Positions 18,580 to 27,950 of a stretch of 64,000 nucleotides of DNA are shown here, piece after piece. Origin of the DNA: AP-15 sp963797115 (GTDB lineage Bacteria; Pseudomonadota; Alphaproteobacteria; ATCC43930; CGMCC-115725); assembly GCA_963797115.1 (NCBI GenBank), contig CAWCOH010000006.1, positions 1 to 64,000 on the forward strand, written 5' to 3'. Each line of letters starts with the position of its first letter. Position 1 is the first letter of the stretch. The notes beneath the pieces are model-generated. The model saw nothing but the letters and a program-made list of their open reading frames with translations. It ran no database searches and had not been told where the DNA came from. The translations under genes and the position numbers were made by a program.

Positions 18580-19815
18580 ATGCCGGAGACCGAAATCATC
18601 ACCTTCGGCTGCCGGCTCAATGCGTTCGAGTCGGAGGTCATTCGTCGCGCCGCGGCTGCCGCAGGTCTCAGCGGCGCGGTCATCGTCAACACCTGTGCGG
18701 TTACTGCCGAGGCCGAGCGCCAGGCACGCCAGGCGATTCGCCGGGCCCGACGACAGCACCCCGCGTCTACAATCATCGTTACCGGCTGCGCTGTCGAGAT
18801 CGCTCCGGAGCGGTATGCGGCGCTGCCCGAGGTGGACCGTGTTCTCGGCAATGGAGCAAAGCTCAAAGCCGAGAGCTATCTCTCCGTCCCCCACCCTACC
18901 CATCCCCCGCATACGGGGGAGGGAAGGGAGGGGGTGGTCGACGGTTTCGAGGGTAAGAGCCGTGCTTTTCTGCAGGTTCAGCAGGGCTGCGATCACCGCT
19001 GCACCTTCTGCATCATTCCCTATGCGCGGGGTCCCAGCCGATCGGTGCCAATGGGCCTCGTCGCCGATCGGGCGCGCCGGCTCGTCGTTTCCGGTTATCG
19101 CGAGATCGTGCTGACCGGTGTCGATCTGACCGCCTATGGCGCCGATCTCCCCGGCGCTCCGAGCCTCGGCCAGATGGTACGCCGGCTGCTCGCGGCGGTT
19201 TCCGAGCTCGAACGTCTGCGGCTCTCCTCGCTCGACCCGGCCGAGATCGACGCCGAGCTGTGGCGGCTGCTCGCCGAAGAAAGCCGGTTGATGCCGCATC
19301 TGCACCTGTCGCTGCAGGCCGGCGACGACCTGATCCTGAAGCGGATGAAGCGGCGCCATTCGCGGGCCGAGGCGATTGCCGTTGCCCGCCGCGCCCGCAT
19401 GCTGCGCCCGGAAGTGGCGCTCGGCGCCGATCTGATCGCCGGGTTTCCGACCGAGACCGAGGAGATGTTCCGCCGCAGTCTCGATCTCGTGGCCGAATGC
19501 GGGCTCGCCTTTGTCCATGTCTTTCCTTACAGCGCTCGGCCCGGCACCCCCGCCGCCCGCATGCCCCGGCTGCCGGATCCTCTTGTCAAGGAGCGCGCAG
19601 CGCGGTTGCGCGCGACCGGGCGAGCTGCGCTGGCGGCCGAGCTGACGTCTCGAGTGGGCAGCGCAACCAACGTCCTGATCGAACATGACGGGATGGGCCG
19701 CGCCGAGTTTTACGCCGCAGTGCGCTTTGCGGAACCCGAAGTTGCCGGTTCGGTCAAACGAATGCGGCTCGTCGACGTCAGCGGCGGCAGCCTTCTTGGA
19801 GTTCCGATCGAATGA
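18580..19815 (+). CDS. mtaB: tRNA t6A37 methylthiotransferase MtaB
   Basis: This radical-SAM enzyme adds a methylthio group to N6-threonylcarbamoyladenosine 37 of tRNA. The N-terminal UPF0004 domain has its three cluster Cys in FGCRLN, NTCAV and TGCAV. The radical SAM cluster is CDHRCTFC (about 142), and a C-terminal TRAM-like tail follows. Residues about 103-120 (PHPTHPPHTGEG and following) are foreign to the family. They are encoded by a GC-rich palindrome inserted in frame between the two domains. The frame remains open, so the enzyme may tolerate it. The stop overlaps the ftsY start (ATGA). Confidence 0.93.
   Translation: MPETEIITFGCRLNAFESEVIRRAAAAAGLSGAVIVNTCAVTAEAERQARQAIRRARRQHPASTIIVTGCAVEIAPERYAALPEVDRVLGNGAKLKAESYLSVPHPTHPPHTGEGREGVVDGFEGKSRAFLQVQQGCDHRCTFCIIPYARGPSRSVPMGLVADRARRLVVSGYREIVLTGVDLTAYGADLPGAPSLGQMVRRLLAAVSELERLRLSSLDPAEIDAELWRLLAEESRLMPHLHLSLQAGDDLILKRMKRRHSRAEAIAVARRARMLRPEVALGADLIAGFPTETEEMFRRSLDLVAECGLAFVHVFPYSARPGTPAARMPRLPDPLVKERAARLRATGRAALAAELTSRVGSATNVLIEHDGMGRAEFYAAVRFAEPEVAGSVKRMRLVDVSGGSLLGVPIE
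18888..18937. repeat. palindromic repeat inserted in frame inside mtaB
   Basis: Arms CCCCACCCTACCCATCCCCC and its near-complement form a hairpin around CGCATACG. The same style of CCCTCCCC/GGGGAGGG repeat is intergenic at 31993-32068 and 60275-60304, so this looks like a repetitive extragenic palindrome caught inside a coding region. Confidence 0.7.
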
Positions 19816-20873
19816 GGTTTTGGCGACGCCGGGAGGACGCGGACACGACGGACGCCTTGGCGCCGGATACCGAGAGCGTCCCGACGGCCGAAGACTTTCC
19901 GGCCGAACCGGCACTGCCCGACCCGGAACCGGAAGCGGTCGAGACCGAGGAACGCCGCGGCTGGTTCAACCGGCTCAGGGCGGGGATGTCGCGCAGCTCG
20001 GCGCGCCTCACCCAGGGCATCAACACGATCTTCACTCGCCGCCGGCTCGACGACGAAGCCCTGGAGGAGCTCGAGGAGTTGCTGATCTCCAGCGACATGG
20101 GGGTCGGGGTCGCCGGCGAGGTCGCCAATTCCTTGCGCAAAACCCGCTTCAACCAGGAGATCTCGCCCGAGGAGGTCCGCGCGGCACTCGCCGAGCAGGT
20201 GATCCGGCTCGTCGAGCCGGTCATGAAGCCGCTTCGTCTCGATCTCGCGAAGCGGCCGTTCGTCATTCTCGTTATCGGCGTCAACGGCAGCGGCAAGACC
20301 ACGACGATCGCCAAGCTTGCCAAGCAATACCGCGACGACGGGCACAAGGTGATGCTCGCCGCCGGCGACACCTTCCGCGCCGCGGCGGTCGAGCAATTGC
20401 AGATCTGGGGCGAGCGCACCGGCTGCCCCGTGGTGACCCGGCCCGAGGGCTCGGATTCCGCGGGGCTCGCCTTCGACGCGCTCGTCGAGGCCCGCACCCG
20501 GGGCAGCGGCATCTTGTTGATCGACACGGCCGGGCGGCTGCACAACAAGGCCGATCTGATGGGCGAGCTGCAAAAGATCGTCCGCGTCCTGAAGAAAGTC
20601 GATCCCGAGGCCCCGCATTCGGTGCTGCTGGTGCTCGATGCGACGACCGGCCAGAATGCCCATGCCCAAGCGGAGATCTTCCGCAAGATGGTCGGGGTCA
20701 CCGGGATCGTCATGACCAAGCTCGACGGCACGGCGCGCGGCGGCGTGCTGGTCTCGCTCGCCGAGAAATACGGCATCCCGATCCACGCCATCGGCGTCGG
20801 CGAAACCGCCGACGATCTGCGCCCGTTCGAAGCGCGCGCCTATGCGCGCAGCCTCGTCGGGCTCGACCCATAA
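19812..20873 (+). CDS. ftsY: signal recognition particle receptor FtsY
   Basis: The GTPase receptor docks SRP-ribosome complexes at the inner membrane. An acidic N-terminal region (residues 1-50) is followed by the helical N domain and the G domain. G-domain motifs are GVNGSGKTTT (G1), DTFRAAAVEQL, DTAGRLHNK (G3), TKLDGTARGG (G4) and GVGETADDL. The 353-residue length is normal. The ATG overlaps the mtaB stop. In related genomes a septation gene often follows ftsY; here an accessory island starts instead. A truncated second copy lies at 25186-25998. Confidence 0.97.
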   Translation: MRFWRRREDADTTDALAPDTESVPTAEDFPAEPALPDPEPEAVETEERRGWFNRLRAGMSRSSARLTQGINTIFTRRRLDDEALEELEELLISSDMGVGVAGEVANSLRKTRFNQEISPEEVRAALAEQVIRLVEPVMKPLRLDLAKRPFVILVIGVNGSGKTTTIAKLAKQYRDDGHKVMLAAGDTFRAAAVEQLQIWGERTGCPVVTRPEGSDSAGLAFDALVEARTRGSGILLIDTAGRLHNKADLMGELQKIVRVLKKVDPEAPHSVLLVLDATTGQNAHAQAEIFRKMVGVTGIVMTKLDGTARGGVLVSLAEKYGIPIHAIGVGETADDLRPFEARAYARSLVGLDP

Positions 20874-21196
20874 TTACACGCTTTCTACAATTGGAAATTG
20901 TACCTGCGACCGCCGGCCGGTGCACCTATAGCGGGTCTGCACCGAGAACTCTCTTAAAGGTTGAACTGCCTGACCGGGCCAGCCATGGCTTTGGCGGTTT
21001 GGTGAAAACCCATCACCGATTGCACCTCCTCAATCCAACTTGAGGCCGCTTCTCGACTGTGCCATCGGTCAGGGGTGTGGAATAAGAATCTGGCAATTCT
21101 ACGGATCACCGGAGAACGCAAAAATCGACGAGCTGACCGTCGTACTAGCACGCAAGTATCGCAATTGCTACAAGACGAAAATAGCGGATTTTTAGT
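20874..21196. other. intergenic stretch at the left edge of the accessory island
   Basis: There is no supported gene. A minus-strand frame ending at 20954 (SSWIEEV, AGPVRQFNL) faintly recalls the C-terminus of IS5-type transposases but is too short to call. AT content rises from about 21060. Confidence 0.3.
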
Positions 21197-21340
21197 ATGG
21201 CAAGGATTGAAAACTACGAAATTCAAAGTAGAAGGCCTTCCGCGAATGCTTCTACATCGTGCCCGATTACCAGAGAGAGTACGCCTGGACGGGCAAAGAG
21301 GTGCAGCAGCTCCCCCACGACGTCGATGAGCAGATGGTGA
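21197..21340 (+). pseudogene. DUF262 (GmrS/BrxU-type) N-terminal remnant
   Basis: An ATG at 21197 starts MARIENYEIQSRR. After one frame break the sequence reads ECFYIVPDYQREYAWTGKEV and then QQL-HDVDEQ. This matches the first DUF262 motif (F-IPDYQREYxW). Such domains occur in GmrSD and BrxU type IV restriction enzymes. The DGQQR nuclease motif and everything after it are missing. This is a relic of a defence gene at the island edge. Confidence 0.5.
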
Positions 21341-22404
21341 GAGACGCGGCCGGCCGCACCGGCCAGGAGCCGCCGTCGCAGAATGCGCTGGCTCTCCGCT
21401 TACAAACAAAAAGACGCTGTTGGACGAGAAATCTGACCAAATCAGAGGAGATATTAACGCCTACTTACCCTTTGACGCATTTTTCCATACCTTTCGGAGT
21501 AATACCTTTGTCTATCCTCGTCGATCGATGAGGAGGTGCAGAGTCGATCGAGAGCTGGCCTCAGTTCCTTCTCATAGCTGTAGGCAAACGTGTTGTCGTC
21601 GAGGAGCCTTCCAATTCGATCAAATGCGACGAGGAGCAACTGCCCTCCTTCTATCCGCGAAATCACACCGGCAATCATTTTGTGATTGCGCAGTGGCAGA
21701 TTGGAATCAAGGAACCTGATCAATCGAGATTCCGATAGCACGCCACCTTTCGATAAGGCTAACAGGAGCAGGTCCGAGGCCTCCCGTTCTGCCGCTCTCT
21801 CCCCGTGCGAAAACACGGCATCTGCAAAAAACAAAAGTTCATCGCCTTCTACGATGTCCCCGTCGATATCCCGGCCTATCGCATGCCGCATGTGAGCTAT
21901 CCCCGCAGGTCGGTTCCCAAGTCGGTAAAGAACCTTTCCCTCTAGAAACCGTAACTGCACCTCCAACGCCGACAACCCCGAATGTTCGAGCCACGTCTGT
22001 GCTAGCCGCACAAGCTTTAGCGCCGCGCCATAGTCACCACTATCAAACTTATCCTGCGCATGCTCCTTGAGAAGCTGTACCCGCCGGTCTTCAGGCCAGT
22101 CTAGTAAAATCCCTTCTGTGCGATCCGACGAAAATAATTCTGCAAAGCGGTCTGCTACCTTACGCCGCAACAAATCGCTTTCATGCCATTTGTTTAATAG
22201 AAAATCTCTTGTTAGAGGAAGAATACTGTACGCGTCTTTGCTCGCGTCACCAACGGAGAATATAACTCCTTTGTCCGAAATTTCGTTTATCGCCATCCTC
22301 ACCGTGTCTACGGGAAGATCCAGAGCGATACTGAGAGTCATGCGTTTCCACTCGCTATCCAAGTAAGGAATTAGTCGAGCCGCATCCTTCGCTGGATCAC
22401 TAAG

Positions 22405-23354
22405 TGTCTAAATCTGAATCGGAATGGTTGTATTGTATCGTAGATACATTGTGTAAGGGTCAAGCTAATCTCCTGACAAGAAGCTGTACAGAGGCGATGT
22501 AGACCCATGCTTTGGCGCTCGCAATCGAAGCCTCGAAATCCTTGGCTAGGCGGCGATTTCGATTGAGCCAAGCCAGGGTTCGTTCGACGACCCAGCGCCG
22601 CGGCAGCAATTGAAAGCCTGCAGCGTCAGCGGCGCGTTTGACGATCTCGATGGTCCACTTGCCGAATTTGGCGAGGGCGGCACCCAGATGGGGGCCGTTA
22701 TAGACGCTGTCGGCGAACAGGTGACGCAACCAGGGAAACAATTGGTGGACGGCCTCAATGACCAGCACGGCACCATCGCGATCTTGGACATCGGCGGGGT
22801 GCACCTCGGCACCGACCAGCAGACCGCCAGTGTCGGTGACAATGTGGCGCTTACGCCCTTTGACCTTCTTGGCGGCATCATAACCACGCGGCCCACCGCT
22901 CTCGGTGGTCTTGGCCGATTGACTGTCGATGACCCCGGCCGATGGGCTCGCTTCGCGCCCCGCCGCTTCGCGGGCCTGCAGCAGCAATGCAAAATTGATC
23001 TTCTCAAACAAGCCGTGGTCTCGCCAATCGTAGAAATAACCTTGCACGGTGGTAAACGGAGGAAAGTCCTTCGGCAGCATCCGCCACTGACAGCCGCTTC
23101 GCGCCATATACAAGATCGCATCCAGCACCACCCGCAGCTCGGTCTCGCGCGGTCGGCCCAAACGCTTTGCTGCCGGCATATGCGGCTCGATCAGCGCCCA
23201 TTCGGCATCCGTTAGATCGCTTGCGTAGCGCTGTCCCTCTCGCTCATACTTCCGACGAGTGATTTCGGTCCACATTTTGTGCCTCGATGATTGTTTTGCC
23301 ACAACCATCATGCCACAACCGACTGAAATCACTCAATTCATTTTCGGTCGGCCT
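22405..23354 (-). mobile_element. IS5-type insertion sequence in the STAND ATPase gene
   Basis: The boundaries come from the host gene. CTAAG at 22400-22404 and 23355-23359 flanks the element, and the interrupted protein resumes across it. The duplicated target may be the inner TAA, as in the IS1031 group. The element is about 950 bp with one transposase gene. The end sequences TGTCTAAATCTGAATCGG and the inverse of the right end share only weak similarity. Confidence 0.7.
22460..23275 (-). CDS. IS5 family DDE transposase
   Basis: From the ATG at 23275 (GAGG SD) the protein is 271 residues. It begins with the N-terminal DUF4096-type segment LTDAEWALIEPHMP and MARSGCQWRMLP. The DDE core is VIDSQSAKTTE (first Asp), FADSVYNG (second Asp) and RRWVVERTLAWLNRNRRL (Glu with the YREK-like tail). 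The frame is intact, so the element could still be active. The orientation is the same as the gene it interrupts. Confidence 0.9.
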   Translation of the reverse strand: MWTEITRRKYEREGQRYASDLTDAEWALIEPHMPAAKRLGRPRETELRVVLDAILYMARSGCQWRMLPKDFPPFTTVQGYFYDWRDHGLFEKINFALLLQAREAAGREASPSAGVIDSQSAKTTESGGPRGYDAAKKVKGRKRHIVTDTGGLLVGAEVHPADVQDRDGAVLVIEAVHQLFPWLRHLFADSVYNGPHLGAALAKFGKWTIEIVKRAADAAGFQLLPRRWVVERTLAWLNRNRRLAKDFEASIASAKAWVYIASVQLLVRRLA

Positions 23355-24949
23355 CTAAGCGCATCGTACATCGTTGCAAAATAGAAGCTCAGCAGCTCCT
23401 GCTTACCAGCCCCCGATCCGCGAAGGATTGAGGACGTCACTCGTAATGATCGACGCTCGCTAGCTATCTGAGCCGCCCATTTGATTGCGAGGGGTACACC
23501 GCCTGCCTCCGCCAGTATCGCCCTCAAATCCTCCTCGTCATCATTGCTGATCTGACAACCCAATCTATCGAGCTCAAGATTTAGAAGGTTCTCCGCCTCG
23601 CTGGAGGTCATCGCCGGAACAGAGATCGTAAGGGCGCCTAGGTTCTTGACGATCCGGCTCGTAATTAACACCTTTACTGGCTCTGGCACCTCTCTGCAGA
23701 GAAAATTAAGTACGCCTGGATCATCAATTTCCTCGAGATTGTCGATTAAAATCAGCCCACCCACGTCCTTCATAAATAACACTAGAGATTTTTTCAAGTT
23801 CTCCGCATCATTTGTTTGCGGAATATCCGGAAAAACGGCGCCAATTTCGGAAAAAAGGCCGCCCAAACCGGCGAATGCGGCTCTTCGCGCGTCCACGTGT
23901 CCCGACCAAACCTTTGACTTTGCAGATAGTGAAACGATAAACAGGTACTTTCTTTCATCATAAACTTCTCGAACGGCTTGTATTGCTATGGCGGTCTTTC
24001 CAACGCCGCCCAGGCCGTCCAGAGCAATCACTGGATGCCGTAAATTCAATGATTCTTTGACTTCGTCAATCTTTTGTCGGCGCCCAACGAATTGCTCATA
24101 GTTTGGGTTGAGCAAACGAAAAAAAGGCTCGTCGATCTCATAGTTATAGGCGCTTAAATGCTCATTGTGGAATCCGCGAAATATTCTCTCCATATCGCCG
24201 TCGTCAGTACACCGCTTCGCCTCATCCGAATCCCGATAAAGATAATCTCCCTTCACGAATAAGGGTCTGCCGTTGCGGTTTTGTGGGCCGTTGCTTAATA
24301 TAGCTTGAGGAATACCCAAGTTTTTTGTTAAAAAAATTAACCAAATTAATCTACTCTCTCCGATCTCAAATGATTCTTGAAACACGCCAATTTCGTCACC
24401 AACGTACTTTCGAATTTTGTCACGGATCTGTTTTGTGTCGAGTATTATAGACCCCGATACTCCTTGAGCAACGTATTCGTTGGTAATGCCGACGATTATC
24501 AGCCCGCCTTCCGTGTTATGAAACGCAGCTACATCCTTAACGAACTCTGCAATTTTGTGAGCGTCAGTTAGTCGTAGATCTTCTTTGTAGTCCCAGTATT
24601 TATTCTCTGATCTGTGGCGTGCCTTATTTTTGGCCGGCGTCAAAAGGGCTGCTGGAAGATCTGGAGACATCTGTCCCGTTTGCAGCGACTTGATGATGCA
24701 AGAGTTTAGGCTAGGCGCCGCTCCACCTTGAGCCATTTTTACCAGACCTCCAATTGGCGCATTTAAGTTGGTATTTATCCTGGATTGCTGAGATGCACGT
24801 CGCTTACACCGTAGAGTAGCCATCTGGACTTCTCGCGGCAAGCTGGAACTCGCTTAAGTCGTGTTTGCCACAATCCGCGACATCTCGCGGCGCCCAAACC
24901 CCATCGTCATCGTAGGGTACGCGTCGAGCGCTGCCAGCAGGATCCTCTG

Positions 24950-25185
24950 AGATGAAATCCTGCATCGAAGGCGGCGGCCCATCAGGGCCAGTGTAGGGGT
25001 GCTCGGGCCGTCATCACCTGGTCGGTCGAGCCGGCCTCGACGATCTTGCCGTCTTTCATAACGAGGATTTCGTGTGCGAGGGCGCACGACCCGCAGATCG
25101 TGGCTGATGACGAGATAAGCGAGGCCGTGGCGCGCCTGCAATTCGCGCAATAGCTCGACAATTTGCGCCTGAGCGACATGTCGAG
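24950..25185 (-). pseudogene. duplicated 3' fragment of yejF
   Basis: The minus strand carries pieces of the end of the yejF-like gene in three frames: SALDMS, then RHGLAYLVISHDLRVVR, then ALAHEILVMKDGKIVEAG. They align with the last 85 codons of the gene at 26313-27950 but with several indels. At about 25180-25190 it joins the ftsY fragment head to head. It is a non-functional relic of a tandem duplication. Confidence 0.75.
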
Positions 25186-25998
25186 CGCCGAGGAGCTCGA
25201 GGAATTGCTGATCTCGAGCGATATGGGCTCGGGGTCGCCCGCGAGATCGCCGAGGCGTTGCGCAAAACCCGCTTCAACCAGGAGATCTCTCCCGAGGAGG
25301 TCCGCGCGGCACTCGCCGAGCAGGTGATCCGGCTCGTTGAGCCGGTCATGAAGCCGCTGCGTCTCGATCTCACCAAGCGGCCGTTTGTGATTCTCGTCGT
25401 CGGCGTCAACGGCAGCGGCAAGACCACGACGATCGCCAAGCTTGCCAAGCAATACCGCGACGACGGGCACAAGGTGATGCTCGCCGCCGGCGACACCTTC
25501 CGCGCCGCGGCGGTCGAGCAATTGCAGATCTGGGGCGAGCGCACCGGCTGCCCCGTGGTGACCCGGCCCGAGGGCTCGGATTCCGCGGGGCTCGCCTTCG
25601 ACGCGCTCGTCGAGGCCCGCACCCGGGGCAGCGGCATCTTGTTGATCGACACGGCCGGGCGGCTGCACAACAAGGCCGATCTGATGGGCGAGCTGCAAAA
25701 GATCGTCCGCGTCCTGAAGAAAGTCGATCCCGAGGCCCCGCATTCGGTGCTGCTGGTGCTCGATGCGACGACCGGCCAGAATGCCCATGCCCAGGCGGAG
25801 ATCTTCCGCGAGATGGTTGGGGTCACCGGTATCGTCATGACCAAGCTCGACGGCACGGCGCGCGGCGGCGTGCTGGTCTCGCTCGCCGAGAAATACGGCA
25901 TCCCGATCCACGCCATCGGCGTCGGCGAAACCGCCGACGATCTGCGCCCGTTCGAAGCGCGCGCCTATGCGCGCAGCCTCGTCGGGCTTGACCCGTAA
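25186..25998 (+). pseudogene. duplicated ftsY fragment (NG domain, truncated)
   Basis: It starts inside the N domain (GAGGAGCTCGAGGA) and runs to the stop codon. A central block of about 390 nt (from GVNGSGKTTT to the QNAHAQ region) is identical to ftsY by eye. The 5' 70 nt and a few flanking positions differ, and there is one indel near 25230. It has no plausible start or SD, so it is probably not expressed as a receptor. A near-perfect GTPase domain does remain open from 25258. Confidence 0.8.
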
Positions 25999-26312
25999 CC
26001 GCAGCAGACGCCGTGGATGGCCGAGGCCGGCCTAGAGAGATTGAATTTGTAGCTCGATGGAGCTATTATAGCAATAAATGCGATATGATTTTCAGAATAA
26101 CAATTCATCGGAAAGTGGCCCGAAATGTCTACGCAAATTCTCCCTGCAGCCTCCCTCAGGAGCACCAATCGCCTCCCTGCTGCCCGAGCCTCGGTTGAGG
26201 GGTCTAACGATTTGATCTGGATGGCCTTATGGTCGATCCGACAGGCGGTTTTCGGCGCCGTTTCGAATTTTCTCGCTGGTCTCAGGAAGGCGAGCCCCCA
26301 CCTCGCGCGGGC
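25999..26312. other. intergenic stretch between the ftsY fragment and yejF
   Basis: I find no gene. The two converging genes need terminators here but I see no clear hairpin with a U-tract. The sequence does not match the region after the intact ftsY. Confidence 0.3.
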
Positions 26313-27950
26313 CTACGCCGGTACTGCGGCGAGGTCGAAGGCGGCGGCCATCAGGGCGCGGGTGTAGGGGTGCTCGGGGGCGGTCATCACCCGCTCGGTG
26401 GGACCGGCTTCGACGATTCGGCCGTCTTTCATCACGAGGACTTCGTGGGCGAGGGCGCGCACGACGCGCAGATCGTGGCTGATGAAGAGGTAGGCGAGGC
26501 CGTGGCGGGTCTGCAATGCGCGCAATAGCTCGACGATCTGCGCCTGCACCGACATGTCGAGTGCCGAGGTCGGCTCGTCGAGCACCAGGAAACGCGGCTT
26601 GAGCACGAGGGCGCGGGCGATGGCAATGCGTTGGCGCTGGCCGCCGGAGAATTCGTGCGGGTAGCGCTCGGCCGCCTCCGGGTCGAGCCCGACCTCTTCG
26701 AGTGCGGTGTCGATCAGATGCCGGCGCTCGGTTGGGGTCGCCGCGAGGCGATGCACCTTGAGGCCTTCCTCGACGATCTGCGCCACCGAGAGGCGCGGCG
26801 ATAGGCTCGAAAACGGGTCCTGGAAGACCGCCTGCATCTCGCGCCGCAATGGACGCATCTGACGCTGGCCGAGGGCGGCGATGTCCCGCGCGGCAAAGCG
26901 GATATGCCCTTCGGCCTCTGTCAGCCGCAACAGCGCAAGGCCGAGTGTGGTCTTTCCCGAGCCGCTCTCACCGACGACGCCGAGGGTGGTGCCGTTGCGC
27001 ACCACGAGCGAGACGCCGTCGACCGCCTTGACGTGGCCCTTGACGCGGCGCAGCACGCCGCTGCGGATCGGGAACCACACCTTGACGTCCGCCGCCGCCA
27101 TCAGTTCGGCGGCGGCGGGATCGGCGGTCGGCGGCCGGCCCTTCGGCTCGGCGGCGAGCAGCCGCCGGGTATAGGGATGACGCGGGCGGTCGAAGATCGC
27201 CGCGGTCGGGCCGGCTTCGACGATGTCGCCCCGGGTCATGATCGCGACCCGCTCAGCCATCTTGCGGACGATCGTCAGATCGTGGGTGATCAGGAACAGC
27301 GCCATGCCGAGGCGCGCCCGCAGGTCTTTCAGGAGCTGTAGGATGTGGGCCTGGATCGTCACGTCGAGCGCGGTCGTCGGCTCGTCGGCAATCAGAATGT
27401 CAGGCTCGTTGGCAATCGCCATTGCGATCATCACCCGCTGGCGCTGCCCGCCCGACAGCTGATGCGGGTAGGCGCCGAGCCAACTCTCGGCGTCGGGCAG
27501 CCCGACGAGCCGCAACAGTTCCAGAGTGCGCTCATGCGCCGCCGCCGGGCCCATGTGCTTGTGAATGAGGAGCGTCTCGCCGATCTGCCGTTCGAGCGTG
27601 TGCAGCGGGTTGAGCGAGGTCATCGGTTCCTGAAAGACCATCGCGATGCGGTTGCCGCGCACCCGGCGCAGCTGCTCGGGGACCGCGCCGACCAGCTCCT
27701 CCCCGGCAAAGCGGATGCTGCTCCCCTCCCCGTGCGCCGCAAGCGGATAGGGCAGCAGCTGCAATACCGAAAGCGCCGTCACGCTCTTGCCCGAGCCGCT
27801 CTCCCCGACCAATGCCAGGGTTTCGCCGCGGTCGAGAGTGAGGGAGACCCCCTTGACCGCCTCGACCGGCGCCGCCCCGCGGCGGCCGGCGAAAGTGACG
27901 CTGAGGTCGCGGATTTCGAGCAGCGGGGCGGTTGCCCCGGCTTCCGTCAA
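26313..27950 (-). CDS. yejF: ABC transporter ATPase, YejF-like (two nucleotide-binding domains)
   Basis: The fused double ATPase energises an inner-membrane peptide importer (the Yej/microcin C type). The start is a TTG at 27950 overlapping the yejE stop, giving 545 residues. Domain 1: Walker A GESGSGKSVT, signature LSGGQRQRV, Walker B ILIADEPTTALD. Domain 2: GESGSGKTTLG, FSGGQRQRIA, FLVLDEPTSALD. Each is followed by the oligopeptide-type C-terminal extension (HPYTRRLLA, HPYTRALMA). Upstream in-frame codons are shadow sequence of yejE. Confidence 0.9.
   Translation of the reverse strand: MTEAGATAPLLEIRDLSVTFAGRRGAAPVEAVKGVSLTLDRGETLALVGESGSGKSVTALSVLQLLPYPLAAHGEGSSIRFAGEELVGAVPEQLRRVRGNRIAMVFQEPMTSLNPLHTLERQIGETLLIHKHMGPAAAHERTLELLRLVGLPDAESWLGAYPHQLSGGQRQRVMIAMAIANEPDILIADEPTTALDVTIQAHILQLLKDLRARLGMALFLITHDLTIVRKMAERVAIMTRGDIVEAGPTAAIFDRPRHPYTRRLLAAEPKGRPPTADPAAAELMAAADVKVWFPIRSGVLRRVKGHVKAVDGVSLVVRNGTTLGVVGESGSGKTTLGLALLRLTEAEGHIRFAARDIAALGQRQMRPLRREMQAVFQDPFSSLSPRLSVAQIVEEGLKVHRLAATPTERRHLIDTALEEVGLDPEAAERYPHEFSGGQRQRIAIARALVLKPRFLVLDEPTSALDMSVQAQIVELLRALQTRHGLAYLFISHDLRVVRALAHEVLVMKDGRIVEAGPTERVMTAPEHPYTRALMAAAFDLAAVPA

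Larger units (their letters stand above)
21454..24736 (-). pseudogene. AlbA/Schlafen-NB-ARC STAND ATPase, split by an IS5-type insertion
   Basis: The start is the ATG at 24736, preceded by GGAGGT at 9 nt. Domains in order: an AlbA_2 (Schlafen-type) domain with WDYKEDLRL and AFHNTEGGLIIVGITN; a linker; an NB-ARC ATPase with Walker A GLGGVGKTA, Walker B GLILIDNLEE, sensor VLITSR and the GGVPLAIKWAA motif. The C-terminal part of about 315 residues is helical and TPR-like. The N part ends at ...TMYDAL and the C part resumes at SDPAKDAARLIPYLD, exactly across the IS at 22405-23354. Precise removal would restore about 775 residues. The architecture resembles anti-phage STAND sensors. The role is inferred. 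Confidence 0.7.

Noticed and set aside
25258..25998. A second functional FtsY
   Set aside because: Truncated inside the N domain, with an indel near its 5' end and no start or SD. Expression of a GTPase-only fragment cannot be excluded but is unsupported.
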